NCBI RefSeq assembly: GCF_023101205.1
Contig: NZ_CP078078.1
Span: 620,001-684,000 of the forward strand
Direction: 5' to 3'
Source of the DNA: Microbacterium aurugineum
GTDB taxonomy: Bacteria; Actinomycetota; Actinomycetes; Actinomycetales; Microbacteriaceae
DNA: 64,000 nt
The notes under the pieces are model-generated. The model did not search any database, was not told where the DNA came from, and saw only the letters and a list, made by a program, of their open reading frames with translations. How positions within the stretch are numbered: the stretch's first letter is position 1; each line of letters begins with the position of its first letter. The position numbers were made by a program, and so were the translations under genes. Of the stretch, positions 52,406 through 61,059 are shown piece by piece.

Positions 52406-53800
52406 ATGTCACCCATCCCGTCCGATCCCACGACACGGGCAGACGCCGACGTCGCGTCGGATCTGCTGTCCAGTCCGCATCTCGCCAGCGGCATCAAGAA
52501 GGCCACTTTCCGGCTGATGCCGATGCTGATCATCCTCTACTTCGTCGCGTTCCTCGATCGCACGAACGTCGGTTTCGCGGAGGCTGCGCTCGAGGTGGAC
52601 CGCGGCATCACCGCCGGTGCCTACGCCCTCGGTGCGGGCATCTTCTTCATCGGGTACGCGCTGTTCGAGATCCCCTCGAACCTGCTGCTGGACAAGTTCG
52701 GGGCGCGCTTCTGGCTCGCCCGCATCGCGATCACCTGGGGCATCGTCGCCGCCGCGTTCGCCTTCGTCAACGGTGAGCCGATGTTCATCATCCTGCGCTT
52801 CCTCCTCGGCGTGACCGAGGCCGGCCTGTTCCCCGGCGTGATCATGTTCCTGTCGCAGTGGTTCCCGAACAAGCGTCGCGTGCAGATGTTCGCGCTGTTC
52901 TACCTCGCTCAACCCTTCTCGCAGATGCTCGGCGCGCCGCTTTCGGGCGGACTGATCAGCTTCGGCGACCAGTTCACCCCGTGGGCCGGGTGGCAGGTGA
53001 TGTTCTTCGTCGAGGGCGCGCTCGCGGTACTCGCCGGAATCGCCGCGTTCTCCTTCCTCGTCGACTCCCCGCAGAAGGCGAAGTTCCTCGATGACGACGA
53101 GAAGCGCGCGCTCAAGGAGGTCATGGCGCATGAGGATGCGGTCAAGGAACAGGACGGTCCGCGCGGTATCGGGGCCGCGCTGATCAGCGGGAAGGTGTGG
53201 TACTTCACCACCATCTACTTCTGCCTGCAGATCGCCGTCTACGGCACGACCTTCTACCTGCCGCAGCAGGTCTCGAGCCTGATCGGGGAATCCGTCGGGT
53301 GGCAGGTCGGCCTCGTCTCCGCCATCCCGTGGGCCTGCGGTCTGTTCGCCTGCTACTACGTCGGCAAGCACGCCACGACGGTGCGGCGTCGCCGGACCTG
53401 GGGTGCGCTGTTCTTCCTGATCACAGGACTGGCGATCCTCGTCTCGGCCTGGGCCGGCGCGAACGGGCAGGGCCTGCTCGGTATCGTCGCGATCACCGTG
53501 GCCGTCGCGGCGTTCCTGTCGACGGGTCCGATCACCTGGTCGTTCCCGACGTCGTTCCTCACCGGAGCGGCCGCTGCGGCGGGTATCGGTCTGATCAACT
53601 CGTTGGGCAACCTCGGAGGGTTCGTCGCGCCGATCATGCGCACCGCCGTCAACGAGTCGATCCCGACGGACAGCGGCGCGTGGGGAGTGGTGTCGCTCGG
53701 TGTCTTCGCGTTCCTCGGAGCGATCCTGATGTGGGCGACGCGGTTCTTCAGCGCGAAGGCCGATGCCCTGCTGGGCCCGGAGAGGGCGTCCGGAGACTGA
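52406..53800 (+). CDS. MFS transporter, anion:cation symporter family
   Basis: 464 aa with 12 helices. The ACS-family signature is at the N terminus: YFVAFLDRTNVGFAEAAL, then GYALFEIPSNLLLDKFGAR. ACS members import organic anions such as tartrate, hexuronates and threonate, which fits a sugar-acid substrate for the cluster. ATG chosen after AAAGGAGA. Last gene of the operon; a terminator follows. Confidence 0.9.
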   Translation: MSPIPSDPTTRADADVASDLLSSPHLASGIKKATFRLMPMLIILYFVAFLDRTNVGFAEAALEVDRGITAGAYALGAGIFFIGYALFEIPSNLLLDKFGARFWLARIAITWGIVAAAFAFVNGEPMFIILRFLLGVTEAGLFPGVIMFLSQWFPNKRRVQMFALFYLAQPFSQMLGAPLSGGLISFGDQFTPWAGWQVMFFVEGALAVLAGIAAFSFLVDSPQKAKFLDDDEKRALKEVMAHEDAVKEQDGPRGIGAALISGKVWYFTTIYFCLQIAVYGTTFYLPQQVSSLIGESVGWQVGLVSAIPWACGLFACYYVGKHATTVRRRRTWGALFFLITGLAILVSAWAGANGQGLLGIVAITVAVAAFLSTGPITWSFPTSFLTGAAAAAGIGLINSLGNLGGFVAPIMRTAVNESIPTDSGAWGVVSLGVFAFLGAILMWATRFFSAKADALLGPERASGD

Positions 53801-53820
53801 CGCGGACGGAAGCGGACGGG

Positions 53821-53850
53821 CGGGCGCGCATCCCTCGGGGTGCGCGCCCG
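53821..53850. terminator. Bidirectional terminator after the MFS gene
   Basis: Perfect 10-bp stem CGGGCGCGCA / TGCGCGCCCG with a 10-nt loop between the convergent MFS and threonine aldolase genes. Confidence 0.75.
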
Positions 53851-53883
53851 TTCCAGGAGCACCGCGCCGAGGTCGGCCCCGGG

Positions 53884-54951
53884 TCAGCGCCGCGTGAGGC
53901 GGGAGAGCTCGGCGACGAACGCGTCGACGTCGGCCTCCTCGGTGTCGAAGCCGCACATCCAGCGGACTTCCTTGCGGGCGGCATCCCAGTCGTAGAACCG
54001 GAACGAGTCGCGGAGCTGGTCGGCGACGCCCTCGGGCAGCGTCGCGAACACGCCGTTCGACTGGGTCGGCTGCGTGAAGCCGACGCCGTGGATGGATCCT
54101 TCGGCGATGCCGGCCTCGATCTCGGAGCGCAGACGGGCCGCCATGGCGTTGGCGTGCTGGGCGTTGCGCAGCCAGAGGTCGCCGTCGAGCAGCGCGATCA
54201 GCTGGGCCGAGACGAAGCGCATCTTCGACGACAGCTGCATGTTGAACTTGCGCGAGAATCTGAGGCCTTCGGCGGCGTCGGGGTTCAGCACCACGATCGC
54301 CTCGCCGAGCATCGCACCGTTCTTGGTGCCGCCGAACGTGAGCACGTCGACGCCGACGTCCCGGGTGAAAGCACGCAGGGGCAGGTCGAGGGCGGCGGCG
54401 GCGTTGGAGATGCGGGCGCCGTCGAGGTGCAGCTTCATGCCGCGCTCGTGCACGTGATCGGCGATCGTGCGGATCTCTTCTGCGGTGTACAGGGTGCCCA
54501 GCTCAGTGCTCTGCGTGATCGAGACCACCAGAGGCTGCGCCCGGTGCTCGTCGCCCCAGCCCCAGGCCTCGCGGTCGATCAGCTCGGTGGTGAGCTTGCC
54601 GTCGTCGGTGGGAACCGTCAGCAGCTTGAAGCCGCCGATCTTCTCCGGGGCGGCAGCCTCGTCGACGTTGATGTGCGCGGTCGACGCCGCGATCACGGCG
54701 CCCCACCGGGGGAGCATGGACTGCAGGCCGGTCACGTTCGCACCCGTGCCGTTGAACACGGGGAACGCCTCCACGCCGTCGCCGAAGTGCGCCTGGAAGA
54801 CCTCCTGCAGGCGGGCGGTGTACGCATCCTCGCCGTAGGCGCTCTGGTGACCGCCGTTCGCCGCGGCGATCGCCGCGAGGACGTCGGGGTGGATGCCGGA
54901 GTAGTTGTCACTGGCGAAGCCGCGGATCGCGGGATCATGCTGGATGCTCAC
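53884..54951 (-). CDS. ltaE: Low-specificity threonine aldolase
   Basis: 355 aa PLP enzyme of fold type I. It begins with FASDNYSGIHP, has the aspartate that contacts the cofactor in LHLDGARISNAA (D178), and the Schiff-base lysine K210 in TFGGTKNG. The family cleaves L-threonine or allo-threonine to glycine and acetaldehyde. Normal length. It is transcribed away from the sugar cluster and is probably not part of it. Confidence 0.92.
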   Translation of the reverse strand: MSIQHDPAIRGFASDNYSGIHPDVLAAIAAANGGHQSAYGEDAYTARLQEVFQAHFGDGVEAFPVFNGTGANVTGLQSMLPRWGAVIAASTAHINVDEAAAPEKIGGFKLLTVPTDDGKLTTELIDREAWGWGDEHRAQPLVVSITQSTELGTLYTAEEIRTIADHVHERGMKLHLDGARISNAAAALDLPLRAFTRDVGVDVLTFGGTKNGAMLGEAIVVLNPDAAEGLRFSRKFNMQLSSKMRFVSAQLIALLDGDLWLRNAQHANAMAARLRSEIEAGIAEGSIHGVGFTQPTQSNGVFATLPEGVADQLRDSFRFYDWDAARKEVRWMCGFDTEEADVDAFVAELSRLTRR

Positions 54952-54993
54952 CGCTCAAGCCTAATCGCCCTACCGAATGTCCCCGCCCCGCCC

Positions 54994-54999
54994 TACCCT
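54994..54999 (+). promoter_or_regulatory. -10 element of a leaderless mRNA
   Basis: TACCCT lies 7 nt before the MFS ATG, with no ribosome site between. Confidence 0.5.
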
Positions 55000-55006
55000 C
55001 TATCCC

Positions 55007-56470
55007 ATGGAGCGCACCGCAGCCAAGAGGGCTTTCGGCAACGTCCTCGTCAACACGCTCATTGCGAACGTGACAACGAGCTTCCTCTGGTTCGCGCTCA
55101 CGTTCTGGGTCTACATCGAGACGCAGTCCGTGCTGGCCACGGGCATCATCGGTGGTGCGTACATGCTCTTCATCGCGTTCTTCGCGATGGCGTTCGGCAC
55201 CATCGTCGACCGCAACCGCAAGCACACGGTCATGGTCATCTCGAGCGTCATCTCGGCGGCCGCCTTCCTGGTCGCCGGCGCTCTGTATCTCTGGCAGCCC
55301 GAAGCAGCGCTCCTCGATCTGGGCGGCCCGTGGTTCTGGCTGTTCTCCGGCGTGATCCTGTTCGGCGGAGTGATCGAGCAGCTGCGCAACATCGCCCTCT
55401 CGACCACCGTCACCCTGCTCATCCCTGAAGACCGCCGCGCGAACGCCAACGGCCTCGTGGGAACCGTGCAGGGCATCGCCTTCCTGGTCACCAGCGTGTT
55501 CTCGGGGCTCTCGATCGGGTTCCTCGGCATGGGCTGGACCCTCGCGATCGCGATCGCTGCGATGGCGCTCACCTTCGCGCACCTGCTCTTCATCCGCATC
55601 CCCGAGGGGACGCCGAAGCCCGACCCCGAGGCGTCGAGCGCTCTCGACTTCCGCGGCAGTGTGAAGGCGATCCGCCTCGCTCCCGGGCTGTTCGCGCTCA
55701 TCATCTTCTCCACGTTCAACAACCTCATCGGCGGCGTCTACATGGCGCTGATGGATCCGTACGGGCTGACCCTGTTCGACGCGCAGACCTGGGGCTTCGC
55801 CTTGGCGTTCGCGTCGACCGGCTTCTTGATCGGTGGTGCGCTCGTGGCGAAGTTCGGCCTCGGCCCCAAGCCGATGCGCACGATGCTGCTCGTGGTCATC
55901 GCGATGGGACTGCTGGGCTCGGTGTTCATGCTGCGCGAGTGGTGGCCGCTGTACGTGGTCGGCATGTGGGTGTACATGGCACTGGTGCCGCCGGTCGAGG
56001 CCGCGGAGCAGACCGTGATCCAGAAGGTCGTCCCGTTCGAGCGACAGGGGCGGGTGTTCGGGGTCGCGGCGGCGATGGAAGCAGCGGCGGCGCCGATCAC
56101 CGCGTTCCTGATCGCCCCGATCGCGGAGTTCCTGATCATCCCGTACATGAACACCGCCGAGGGGCAGCAGCAGTGGGGGTGGCTGCTCGGCGAGGGCGAG
56201 GCCCGGGGCATCGCCCTCATCTGCCTCTTCGCGGGACTGATCATGGTGGTGGCCGCGACGCTCGCCTTCTTCACCCGCTCGTACCGCAAGCTCACCGAGC
56301 TCTATGCGCAGGCGCCGGAGCAGGACATCCCGACGCCCGAGGGAGACGCCGAGGGGGCGGCGCCGCACACCTCGGACGCGAGCGGGGGAGAAGAGCCGGA
56401 AGAGCACGCCGATGTCCGGCACGTGGAGGCCCCGCCCGTCGTGCCGGGCATACCGCCGGAAGCCCGCTGA
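55007..56470 (+). CDS. MFS transporter, DHA3/enterobactin-exporter-like
   Basis: 487 aa with about 12 helices (NVTTSFLWFALTFWVY, GIIGGAYMLFIAFFAMAFGTIVDRNRKH in helices 1-3) and a long acidic C-terminal tail of about 60 residues (TPEGDAEGAAPHTS onward). The pattern is that of MFS exporters related to drug and siderophore efflux. ATG chosen over an upstream in-frame codon because it lies 7 nt after a -10 hexamer. Substrate unknown. Confidence 0.83.
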   Translation: MERTAAKRAFGNVLVNTLIANVTTSFLWFALTFWVYIETQSVLATGIIGGAYMLFIAFFAMAFGTIVDRNRKHTVMVISSVISAAAFLVAGALYLWQPEAALLDLGGPWFWLFSGVILFGGVIEQLRNIALSTTVTLLIPEDRRANANGLVGTVQGIAFLVTSVFSGLSIGFLGMGWTLAIAIAAMALTFAHLLFIRIPEGTPKPDPEASSALDFRGSVKAIRLAPGLFALIIFSTFNNLIGGVYMALMDPYGLTLFDAQTWGFALAFASTGFLIGGALVAKFGLGPKPMRTMLLVVIAMGLLGSVFMLREWWPLYVVGMWVYMALVPPVEAAEQTVIQKVVPFERQGRVFGVAAAMEAAAAPITAFLIAPIAEFLIIPYMNTAEGQQQWGWLLGEGEARGIALICLFAGLIMVVAATLAFFTRSYRKLTELYAQAPEQDIPTPEGDAEGAAPHTSDASGGEEPEEHADVRHVEAPPVVPGIPPEAR

Positions 56471-56494
56471 GCGCGGCGGAGATCCCGTCCGGAC

Positions 56495-57154
56495 TCACTC
56501 CAGGTCGAACACCCGGTCGTTGAGGTCGGCGGCGTCGGCGTCCCACAGCGAGAGGATCCGGGTTGCGAGAGCCTGGGGGTCGAGAGCCTTGGCGCGGAGC
56601 ACGACGGAGGCGGTGCGCAACGGTACCCCGGCTTCCCGCGCGGCCTTGGCGTACCCCTGAGCAACCGCCCGCGCCCAGGCCTCACTAGCGGCCTTGACGG
56701 CGGCGTAGTTCGCTCCGCCGGCGAGGGGTCGTGCGACGGCGGTCGACGACACGATCGCGAATCGTCCGGCCTCGGAGGCGCGCAGCGCGGCGTCGAAGGC
56801 CCGGCTCGTGGCGCGCACGGATTCGAGGGCGGGGAGCAATGCGGCGAAGTCCTCGTCCGACTGCCCGGCGAGGCCGCCGCCGCCGCGCCAGCCGCCCACC
56901 AGCGGGATCACCGCGTCGACGGCTCCCGACCGCGAGGCGAGTGCGGTCATCTCCGCGAGGGAGGTCGCATCGGCGACCACGACCTCGGCGCCGGCATCGG
57001 CGAGCTCCTGCAGTCTGTCGGCGGAGCGACCGGTGGCGATGACGTGCGCACCGGCTCCGTGCAGGGCACGCGCGACCGCGAGACCCGCAGTGCTGGTGGC
57101 TCCCGCCAGCACGACCCTGCGGCCGGAGAGTCTCGAATCCGTCTGTTCAGCCAT
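56495..57154 (-). CDS. Short-chain dehydrogenase-like protein
   Basis: 219 aa from MAEQTDSRL. The Rossmann motif is varied (LAGATSTAGLAVARALHGAG). Catalytic residues are present as VSSTAVARPL and YAAVK. The C terminus is short, without the usual VTGQ..NVDGG cofactor lid; it ends in LNDRVFDLE. Probably an NAD(P) enzyme of unknown substrate. Confidence 0.8.
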   Translation of the reverse strand: MAEQTDSRLSGRRVVLAGATSTAGLAVARALHGAGAHVIATGRSADRLQELADAGAEVVVADATSLAEMTALASRSGAVDAVIPLVGGWRGGGGLAGQSDEDFAALLPALESVRATSRAFDAALRASEAGRFAIVSSTAVARPLAGGANYAAVKAASEAWARAVAQGYAKAAREAGVPLRTASVVLRAKALDPQALATRILSLWDADAADLNDRVFDLE

Positions 57155-57184
57155 GTCTCCCACTCTTCCGCGTCGGAGGGGCTT

Positions 57185-57233
57185 CTGCGGCCGGAACCCG
57201 CGGAAGAATCCGCAGAACAGGTTCCGGCCGCAG
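57185..57233 (-). terminator. Strong terminator after the DUF6421 gene
   Basis: Perfect 14-bp stem CTGCGGCCGGAACC / GGTTCCGGCCGCAG enclosing a second small stem (GCGGA/TCCGC). It lies 53 nt past the stop of the leftward DUF6421 gene. Confidence 0.75.
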
Positions 57234-57285
57234 CGCGGTGCGCCCCAGCGTCACACTCGGAACGCGCGCGGTGCGCGCGTGGTCA

Positions 57286-58725
57286 TCAGTCGTCCGTGCC
57301 GCGGATGCCGACGGTCGATTCGATGACCGGCTTCATCTTCTTGTGGAGGGTCTCGAAGAACATCGACAGCGGGAACTCGTCGTCCATCACCGCGTCCGTG
57401 TAGCCCTTCGGTGCGCCGGCGAGGATCTCGTCCGACAGACCGCGCGCCCACTGCGAGGCGGGATGCGGGGTCAGCGTGCCGCGGACGAGCTCGTATGCGG
57501 CGAGCCAGTGCGCGACCTTCGGGCGGTCGATCGAGTGCCAGTACAGGTCGTCGATCGCGTCTCCCAGAGCGACCACGGCGTCGGGCACGTTGTCCCAGTC
57601 GAACGCGAGGGCGGTGTCGGTCCAGTGCAGCACACCGCGCTGGTGCAGCCAGGCGAACAGCAGCTGGCCGCCGACCGCATCGTAGTTGCGGGTGCGGGTG
57701 CCCGTGATGGCGAACCGGAAGATGCGGTCGAAGATCACCGCGTACTGCACGAGGTGCGCGTAGTCGTGCATCTCCTGCTCGGTCTCGGTGAGTTCCTCGC
57801 CGGCGGCGATGCGGGCTGCGAGCGCGCGCTCGATCTTCACGGACTCGCGGAACGCCGTCATGTCGCAGCGCATCTCCTCCAGCGAATAGAGGAAGAACGG
57901 CATCCGCTGCTTGATCATGAACGGGTCGAACGGCAGATCCCCGCGCATGTGCGTGCGGTCGTGGATGATGTCCCACATAACGAAGGTCTTCTCCGCCACC
58001 TGCTGGTCGTCGAGCATCGCGGCCGCGCGCTCCGGCAGCTCGAGGTTGGTGATCTCGGCCGCGGCACGGGTGACGCGACGGTAGCGGGCGGCCTCACGGT
58101 CCTGGAAGATCGCGCCCCACGTGAAGGTCGGGATCTCGCGCATCGCGACGGTCTCGGGGAACAGCACGGCCGAGTTCGTGTCGTAGCCGGGCGTGAAATC
58201 GACCAGACGGAGCGAGACGAACAGCTTGTTGCCGTAGTCGCCCGCCTCGAGAGCAGCGATGAACTCGGGCCAGATGGTCTCGACGATCAAAGCCTCGACC
58301 AGGCGGTCGCTCGAACCGTTCTGGGTGTACATCGGGAACACGACGAGGTGGCGGATGCCGTCGACTCGGTGCTGCTGCGGCTGGAAGGCCACGAGCGAGT
58401 CGAGGAAGTCCGGCACACCGAAGTCCTCCGATGCCCAACGGTCGAAGTCAACCACCGATGCGGCGAGGTACTCGGCGTCATGCGGGAAGGCAGGGGCGAG
58501 TGCGCGGATCGCGCCGATGATCGCACCGACGAGCTCGCGGGCTGCGGCGTGGTGCGCGGCGTCGGGGATCGAGCCGTCCTTGATCTGCATCTCGCGGATC
58601 GCGATCGCGGCGTCCTTGAGCTGCGCCCAGGCGGCGGACTGCTCGGCGATCGCTGCGTCCTCGACGACCTCGGGTTCGCCGACGATGGCCTGAACAGCGG
58701 AACTGTTGGCGGAAAGAAGGGACAT
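57286..58725 (-). CDS. DUF6421 family protein
   Basis: 479 aa, soluble, with no signal peptide. Notable conserved-looking segments are VFPMYTQNGSSDRLVEALIV, a histidine-rich stretch MWDIIHDRTHMRGDLPFDP and MHDYAHLVQYAVIFDRIFRF. The clustered His/Asp residues suggest a metal site. The family is found in actinobacteria and is uncharacterised. It is divergent from an Lrp/AsnC regulator with an inverted repeat between them, so amino-acid-responsive control is likely. Confidence 0.75.
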   Translation of the reverse strand: MSLLSANSSAVQAIVGEPEVVEDAAIAEQSAAWAQLKDAAIAIREMQIKDGSIPDAAHHAAARELVGAIIGAIRALAPAFPHDAEYLAASVVDFDRWASEDFGVPDFLDSLVAFQPQQHRVDGIRHLVVFPMYTQNGSSDRLVEALIVETIWPEFIAALEAGDYGNKLFVSLRLVDFTPGYDTNSAVLFPETVAMREIPTFTWGAIFQDREAARYRRVTRAAAEITNLELPERAAAMLDDQQVAEKTFVMWDIIHDRTHMRGDLPFDPFMIKQRMPFFLYSLEEMRCDMTAFRESVKIERALAARIAAGEELTETEQEMHDYAHLVQYAVIFDRIFRFAITGTRTRNYDAVGGQLLFAWLHQRGVLHWTDTALAFDWDNVPDAVVALGDAIDDLYWHSIDRPKVAHWLAAYELVRGTLTPHPASQWARGLSDEILAGAPKGYTDAVMDDEFPLSMFFETLHKKMKPVIESTVGIRGTDD

Positions 58726-58756
58726 CGGGACCTCCGATCAGAGATTTAGGCGGAAA

Positions 58757-58788
58757 GATTCCTGCATAAACGGAATCCTGACGATAAT
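58757..58788. promoter_or_regulatory. Lrp-type operator and promoter in a divergent region
   Basis: GATTCC, nine AT-rich bases, GGAATC (58757-58777), followed by -10 GATAAT (58783-58788) nine nt before the Lrp ATG, which has no ribosome site. The layout suits autoregulation and control of the divergent DUF6421 gene. Confidence 0.55.
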
Positions 58789-58797
58789 CTTACAGCT

Positions 58798-59256
58798 ATG
58801 GATGACTCTGTCGACCGCGCGATCCTGACCGCGATCTCCCGTGACGGGCGTGCCACGCTCTCCCAGCTGTCGGATGCCGTCGGGCTCTCGGTCTCGGCGG
58901 TGCAGTCCCGCCTGCGCAGGCTGGAGACGCGCGGCGTGATCTCCGGATATCGGGCGATCCTCGACCCCGAGCAGGTGGGCACGCCGCTCTCCGCCTTCAT
59001 CGAGATCACGCCGCTCGATCCGGCTCAGCCGGACAACGCGCCCGAGATGCTCGAGCACCTCGACGCGATCGAGGCCTGCCACTCCATCGCCGGCGACGCG
59101 AGCTACATGCTGTTCGTCCGCGTCCCGACTCCGCGGGCGCTCGAGGAACTCGTGCGGGATGTGCGCCTCGCGGCGAACGTCAGCACGCGCACCACCGTGG
59201 TGCTGCAGACCTACTACGAGCACCGGCCGATCATCCCGGTGGGCTCGGCCGAGTAG
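58798..59256 (+). CDS. Lrp/AsnC-family transcriptional regulator
   Basis: 152 aa. An AsnC-type helix-turn-helix (residues 4-52, ATLSQLSDAVGLSVSAVQSR) and a C-terminal RAM ligand-binding domain (about 68-142, with GDASYMLFVRVPTPRALEEL). Probably leaderless. Likely effector is an amino acid; likely target the divergent DUF6421 gene. Confidence 0.9.
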   Translation: MDDSVDRAILTAISRDGRATLSQLSDAVGLSVSAVQSRLRRLETRGVISGYRAILDPEQVGTPLSAFIEITPLDPAQPDNAPEMLEHLDAIEACHSIAGDASYMLFVRVPTPRALEELVRDVRLAANVSTRTTVVLQTYYEHRPIIPVGSAE

Positions 59257-59265
59257 CCGCGCGAC

Positions 59266-60291
59266 TCAGAGCACGGCACCCACCATCGCCTCGCCGAGCG
59301 GGGTGCGCAGGTGCTGCATCCTGGCGCCATCGCGTTCGCTGGCGATCAGGCCGGCGCCTCGGAGCACGGCGAGGTGATGCGAGGCGGTGGAGATCGCGAG
59401 GTCGGCCTCCTGGGCGACCTGCGAGGTGGTGCGGGCGGTCCCGGCCCGAAGCAGGATGCCGGCGCGGGCCGGCCCCAGCAGCGCGCCGAGGGCATCGGCG
59501 ATCTCGGTCGCGTCCCGCGCCCAGCCGGCCGTGACGCCTCGGGCGGGGTAGAACAGGGTGGGTTGCGCGGGAGGCTCGGTCAGCACCATGCACCCCCACG
59601 ACGACATGACCGAGGGGACCAGGACGAGACCGCTTCCCCGGCAGTCGACCTGCTCGCTGTGACGGCGGAGGGAGACACGGACGGCACCTGCACCCCAGGT
59701 CACCTGAGGGTGCAGGTCGCCGGCCATCCCCGCGATGCCCGTGCTCGCGATCGCGCGCGTGCGGACGGCGATGTCGGCGCGCAGCAGGCGCTCGAGCTGC
59801 GGCCACACCGGGGCGAGCGCCGCGTCCCAGACGGCGGCGCAGGCGTCCGCGATGAGGCCGCGGGCGCGCTCGGGGTGATCCTGCATCTCGCGCAGCGCCT
59901 GTCGTCGAGCGCCGGTCGAACGCACCACCATCTTCCCGAAGTCGACGCGCATCGGCTCGAGCGGTGCGCCGCGCAGCTCCTCGAGCTCGACCTCGGGCGT
60001 CAGGTCCCACCGGGGCGCGGTGGTCAGGAAGTCGGGCAGGTAGCCGTCATCTCCGATCACGGTGGTGAGCAGGGCGAAGTCGTCGCGCGGAAGACGATCG
60101 CGAACCGCCCGCAGCCATCCCCACTGCAGCGGATGCGCGGCGGGACGCCGCAGCACACGTACCGCGTGAGCCAATTCGTGACCGGGTGAGATGCCGAACC
60201 GCACCGCCTCGACGTCGCCGGGGGTGAGGTGGAACTCGACGCGATGATCGGGATGCTCGATGCCTTCGATCGGACCGGAGTTTCGATGCAC
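59266..60291 (-). CDS. ArsR-type winged-helix regulator with long N-terminal domain
   Basis: 341 aa. The winged helix is at the C terminus (about 265-335, TTSQVAQEADLAISTASHHLAVLRGAGLI), behind an N-terminal 250-residue effector-like domain with no membrane segment (DUF5937-like architecture). The ATG lies inside a near-perfect 24-bp palindrome, so the protein probably represses itself by occupying its own start. Divergent from a cupin gene. Confidence 0.82.
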   Translation of the reverse strand: MHRNSGPIEGIEHPDHRVEFHLTPGDVEAVRFGISPGHELAHAVRVLRRPAAHPLQWGWLRAVRDRLPRDDFALLTTVIGDDGYLPDFLTTAPRWDLTPEVELEELRGAPLEPMRVDFGKMVVRSTGARRQALREMQDHPERARGLIADACAAVWDAALAPVWPQLERLLRADIAVRTRAIASTGIAGMAGDLHPQVTWGAGAVRVSLRRHSEQVDCRGSGLVLVPSVMSSWGCMVLTEPPAQPTLFYPARGVTAGWARDATEIADALGALLGPARAGILLRAGTARTTSQVAQEADLAISTASHHLAVLRGAGLIASERDGARMQHLRTPLGEAMVGAVL

Positions 60292-60301
60292 ATCGAAACT
60301 C
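60278..60301. promoter_or_regulatory. 24-bp palindromic operator between ArsR-type and cupin genes
   Basis: GAGTTTCGATG, CA, CATCGAAACTC: perfect 11-bp arms. It includes the start codon of the leftward regulator and lies 36 nt before the rightward cupin start. Confidence 0.65.
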
Positions 60302-60336
60302 TAGGGGGTGCGTCCTTCGCTGTCGAGACTGGGGTC

Positions 60337-60699
60337 ATGAACAGCACATCTCTTCCCGTCGGGGTCGTCGCCGGCGCCGATATCCGCATCGGCTCGGGTC
60401 GCAGCCGCCGATTCGTCGGGGTCGAACACGGCGCCGAGGTGTCGTACTTCTTCGTCGAGAATCAACCGGGCGAGGGGCCGGGGCTGCACTGGCATCCCTA
60501 TCCTGAGACCTGGGTCGTGATCGAGGGCGTCGCCTCGATCACGGTGGGCGAGGAGACGTTCGTCGCCGAGGCCGGAGACACGGCCACCGGCCCCGCTTTC
60601 ATCCCGCACCGCTTCACCAATGCGGGTGACGGGGTTCTCAAGATCATCGGCATCCACGCCTCCGCCACCATCATCCAGACGTTCCTCGACGAGGACTGA
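60337..60699 (+). CDS. Cupin-domain protein
   Basis: 120 aa single cupin. Motif 1 is GLHWHPYPETWVVIEG with two metal-binding histidines and a glutamate; motif 2 is PAFIPHRFTNAG with the third histidine. An ATG 51 bases upstream is possible. Such small cupins bind a metal and often act as dioxygenases, isomerases or sensors. Control by the divergent ArsR-type regulator is likely. Confidence 0.85.
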   Translation: MNSTSLPVGVVAGADIRIGSGRSRRFVGVEHGAEVSYFFVENQPGEGPGLHWHPYPETWVVIEGVASITVGEETFVAEAGDTATGPAFIPHRFTNAGDGVLKIIGIHASATIIQTFLDED

Positions 60700-60717
60700 C
60701 ACACCGTAGGAGACCCC

Positions 60718-61008
60718 ATGTCCTTCCAGGCATACCTCGACAACATCGAGACCAAGACCGGCCTCACCCCGCGACAGTTCCTCGAACGCGCCACGGAGAA
60801 GGGCTTCGACCAGACGACCAAGGCCGCGCCCATCGTCGCGTGGCTCAAAGAGGACTATCAGCTCGGACAGGGCCACGCGATGGCGCTCGTGCACGTGATC
60901 ACGAAGGGTCCGCAGATCAGCGACAAGCACGTGGGCAAGGGCGGCGCCCACGGGGACGCCTCCGACACCCTGTGGCTCGACGGCAAGGACAGCAATCCGA
61001 ACGCCTGA
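60718..61008 (+). CDS. DUF4287-family small protein
   Basis: 96 aa, soluble, starting MSFQAYLDNIETKTGLTP with GTAGGAGA upstream. The helical fold with GFDQTTKAAPIVAWLKEDYQ and GHAMALVHVI matches DUF4287 (SAM/HTH-like small domain). Function unknown. It is 18 nt after the cupin gene and may be co-transcribed with it. Confidence 0.83.
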   Translation: MSFQAYLDNIETKTGLTPRQFLERATEKGFDQTTKAAPIVAWLKEDYQLGQGHAMALVHVITKGPQISDKHVGKGGAHGDASDTLWLDGKDSNPNA

Positions 61009-61046
61009 TCCCTCCGCATGCGCAGGCCGCGCATCGTCCCGGCCAG

Positions 61047-61052
61047 TAGGAT
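61047..61052 (+). promoter_or_regulatory. -10 element of the leaderless menA mRNA
   Basis: TAGGAT lies exactly 7 nt before the GTG of menA; no ribosome site is visible. Confidence 0.55.
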
Positions 61053-61059
61053 TCCCTGC

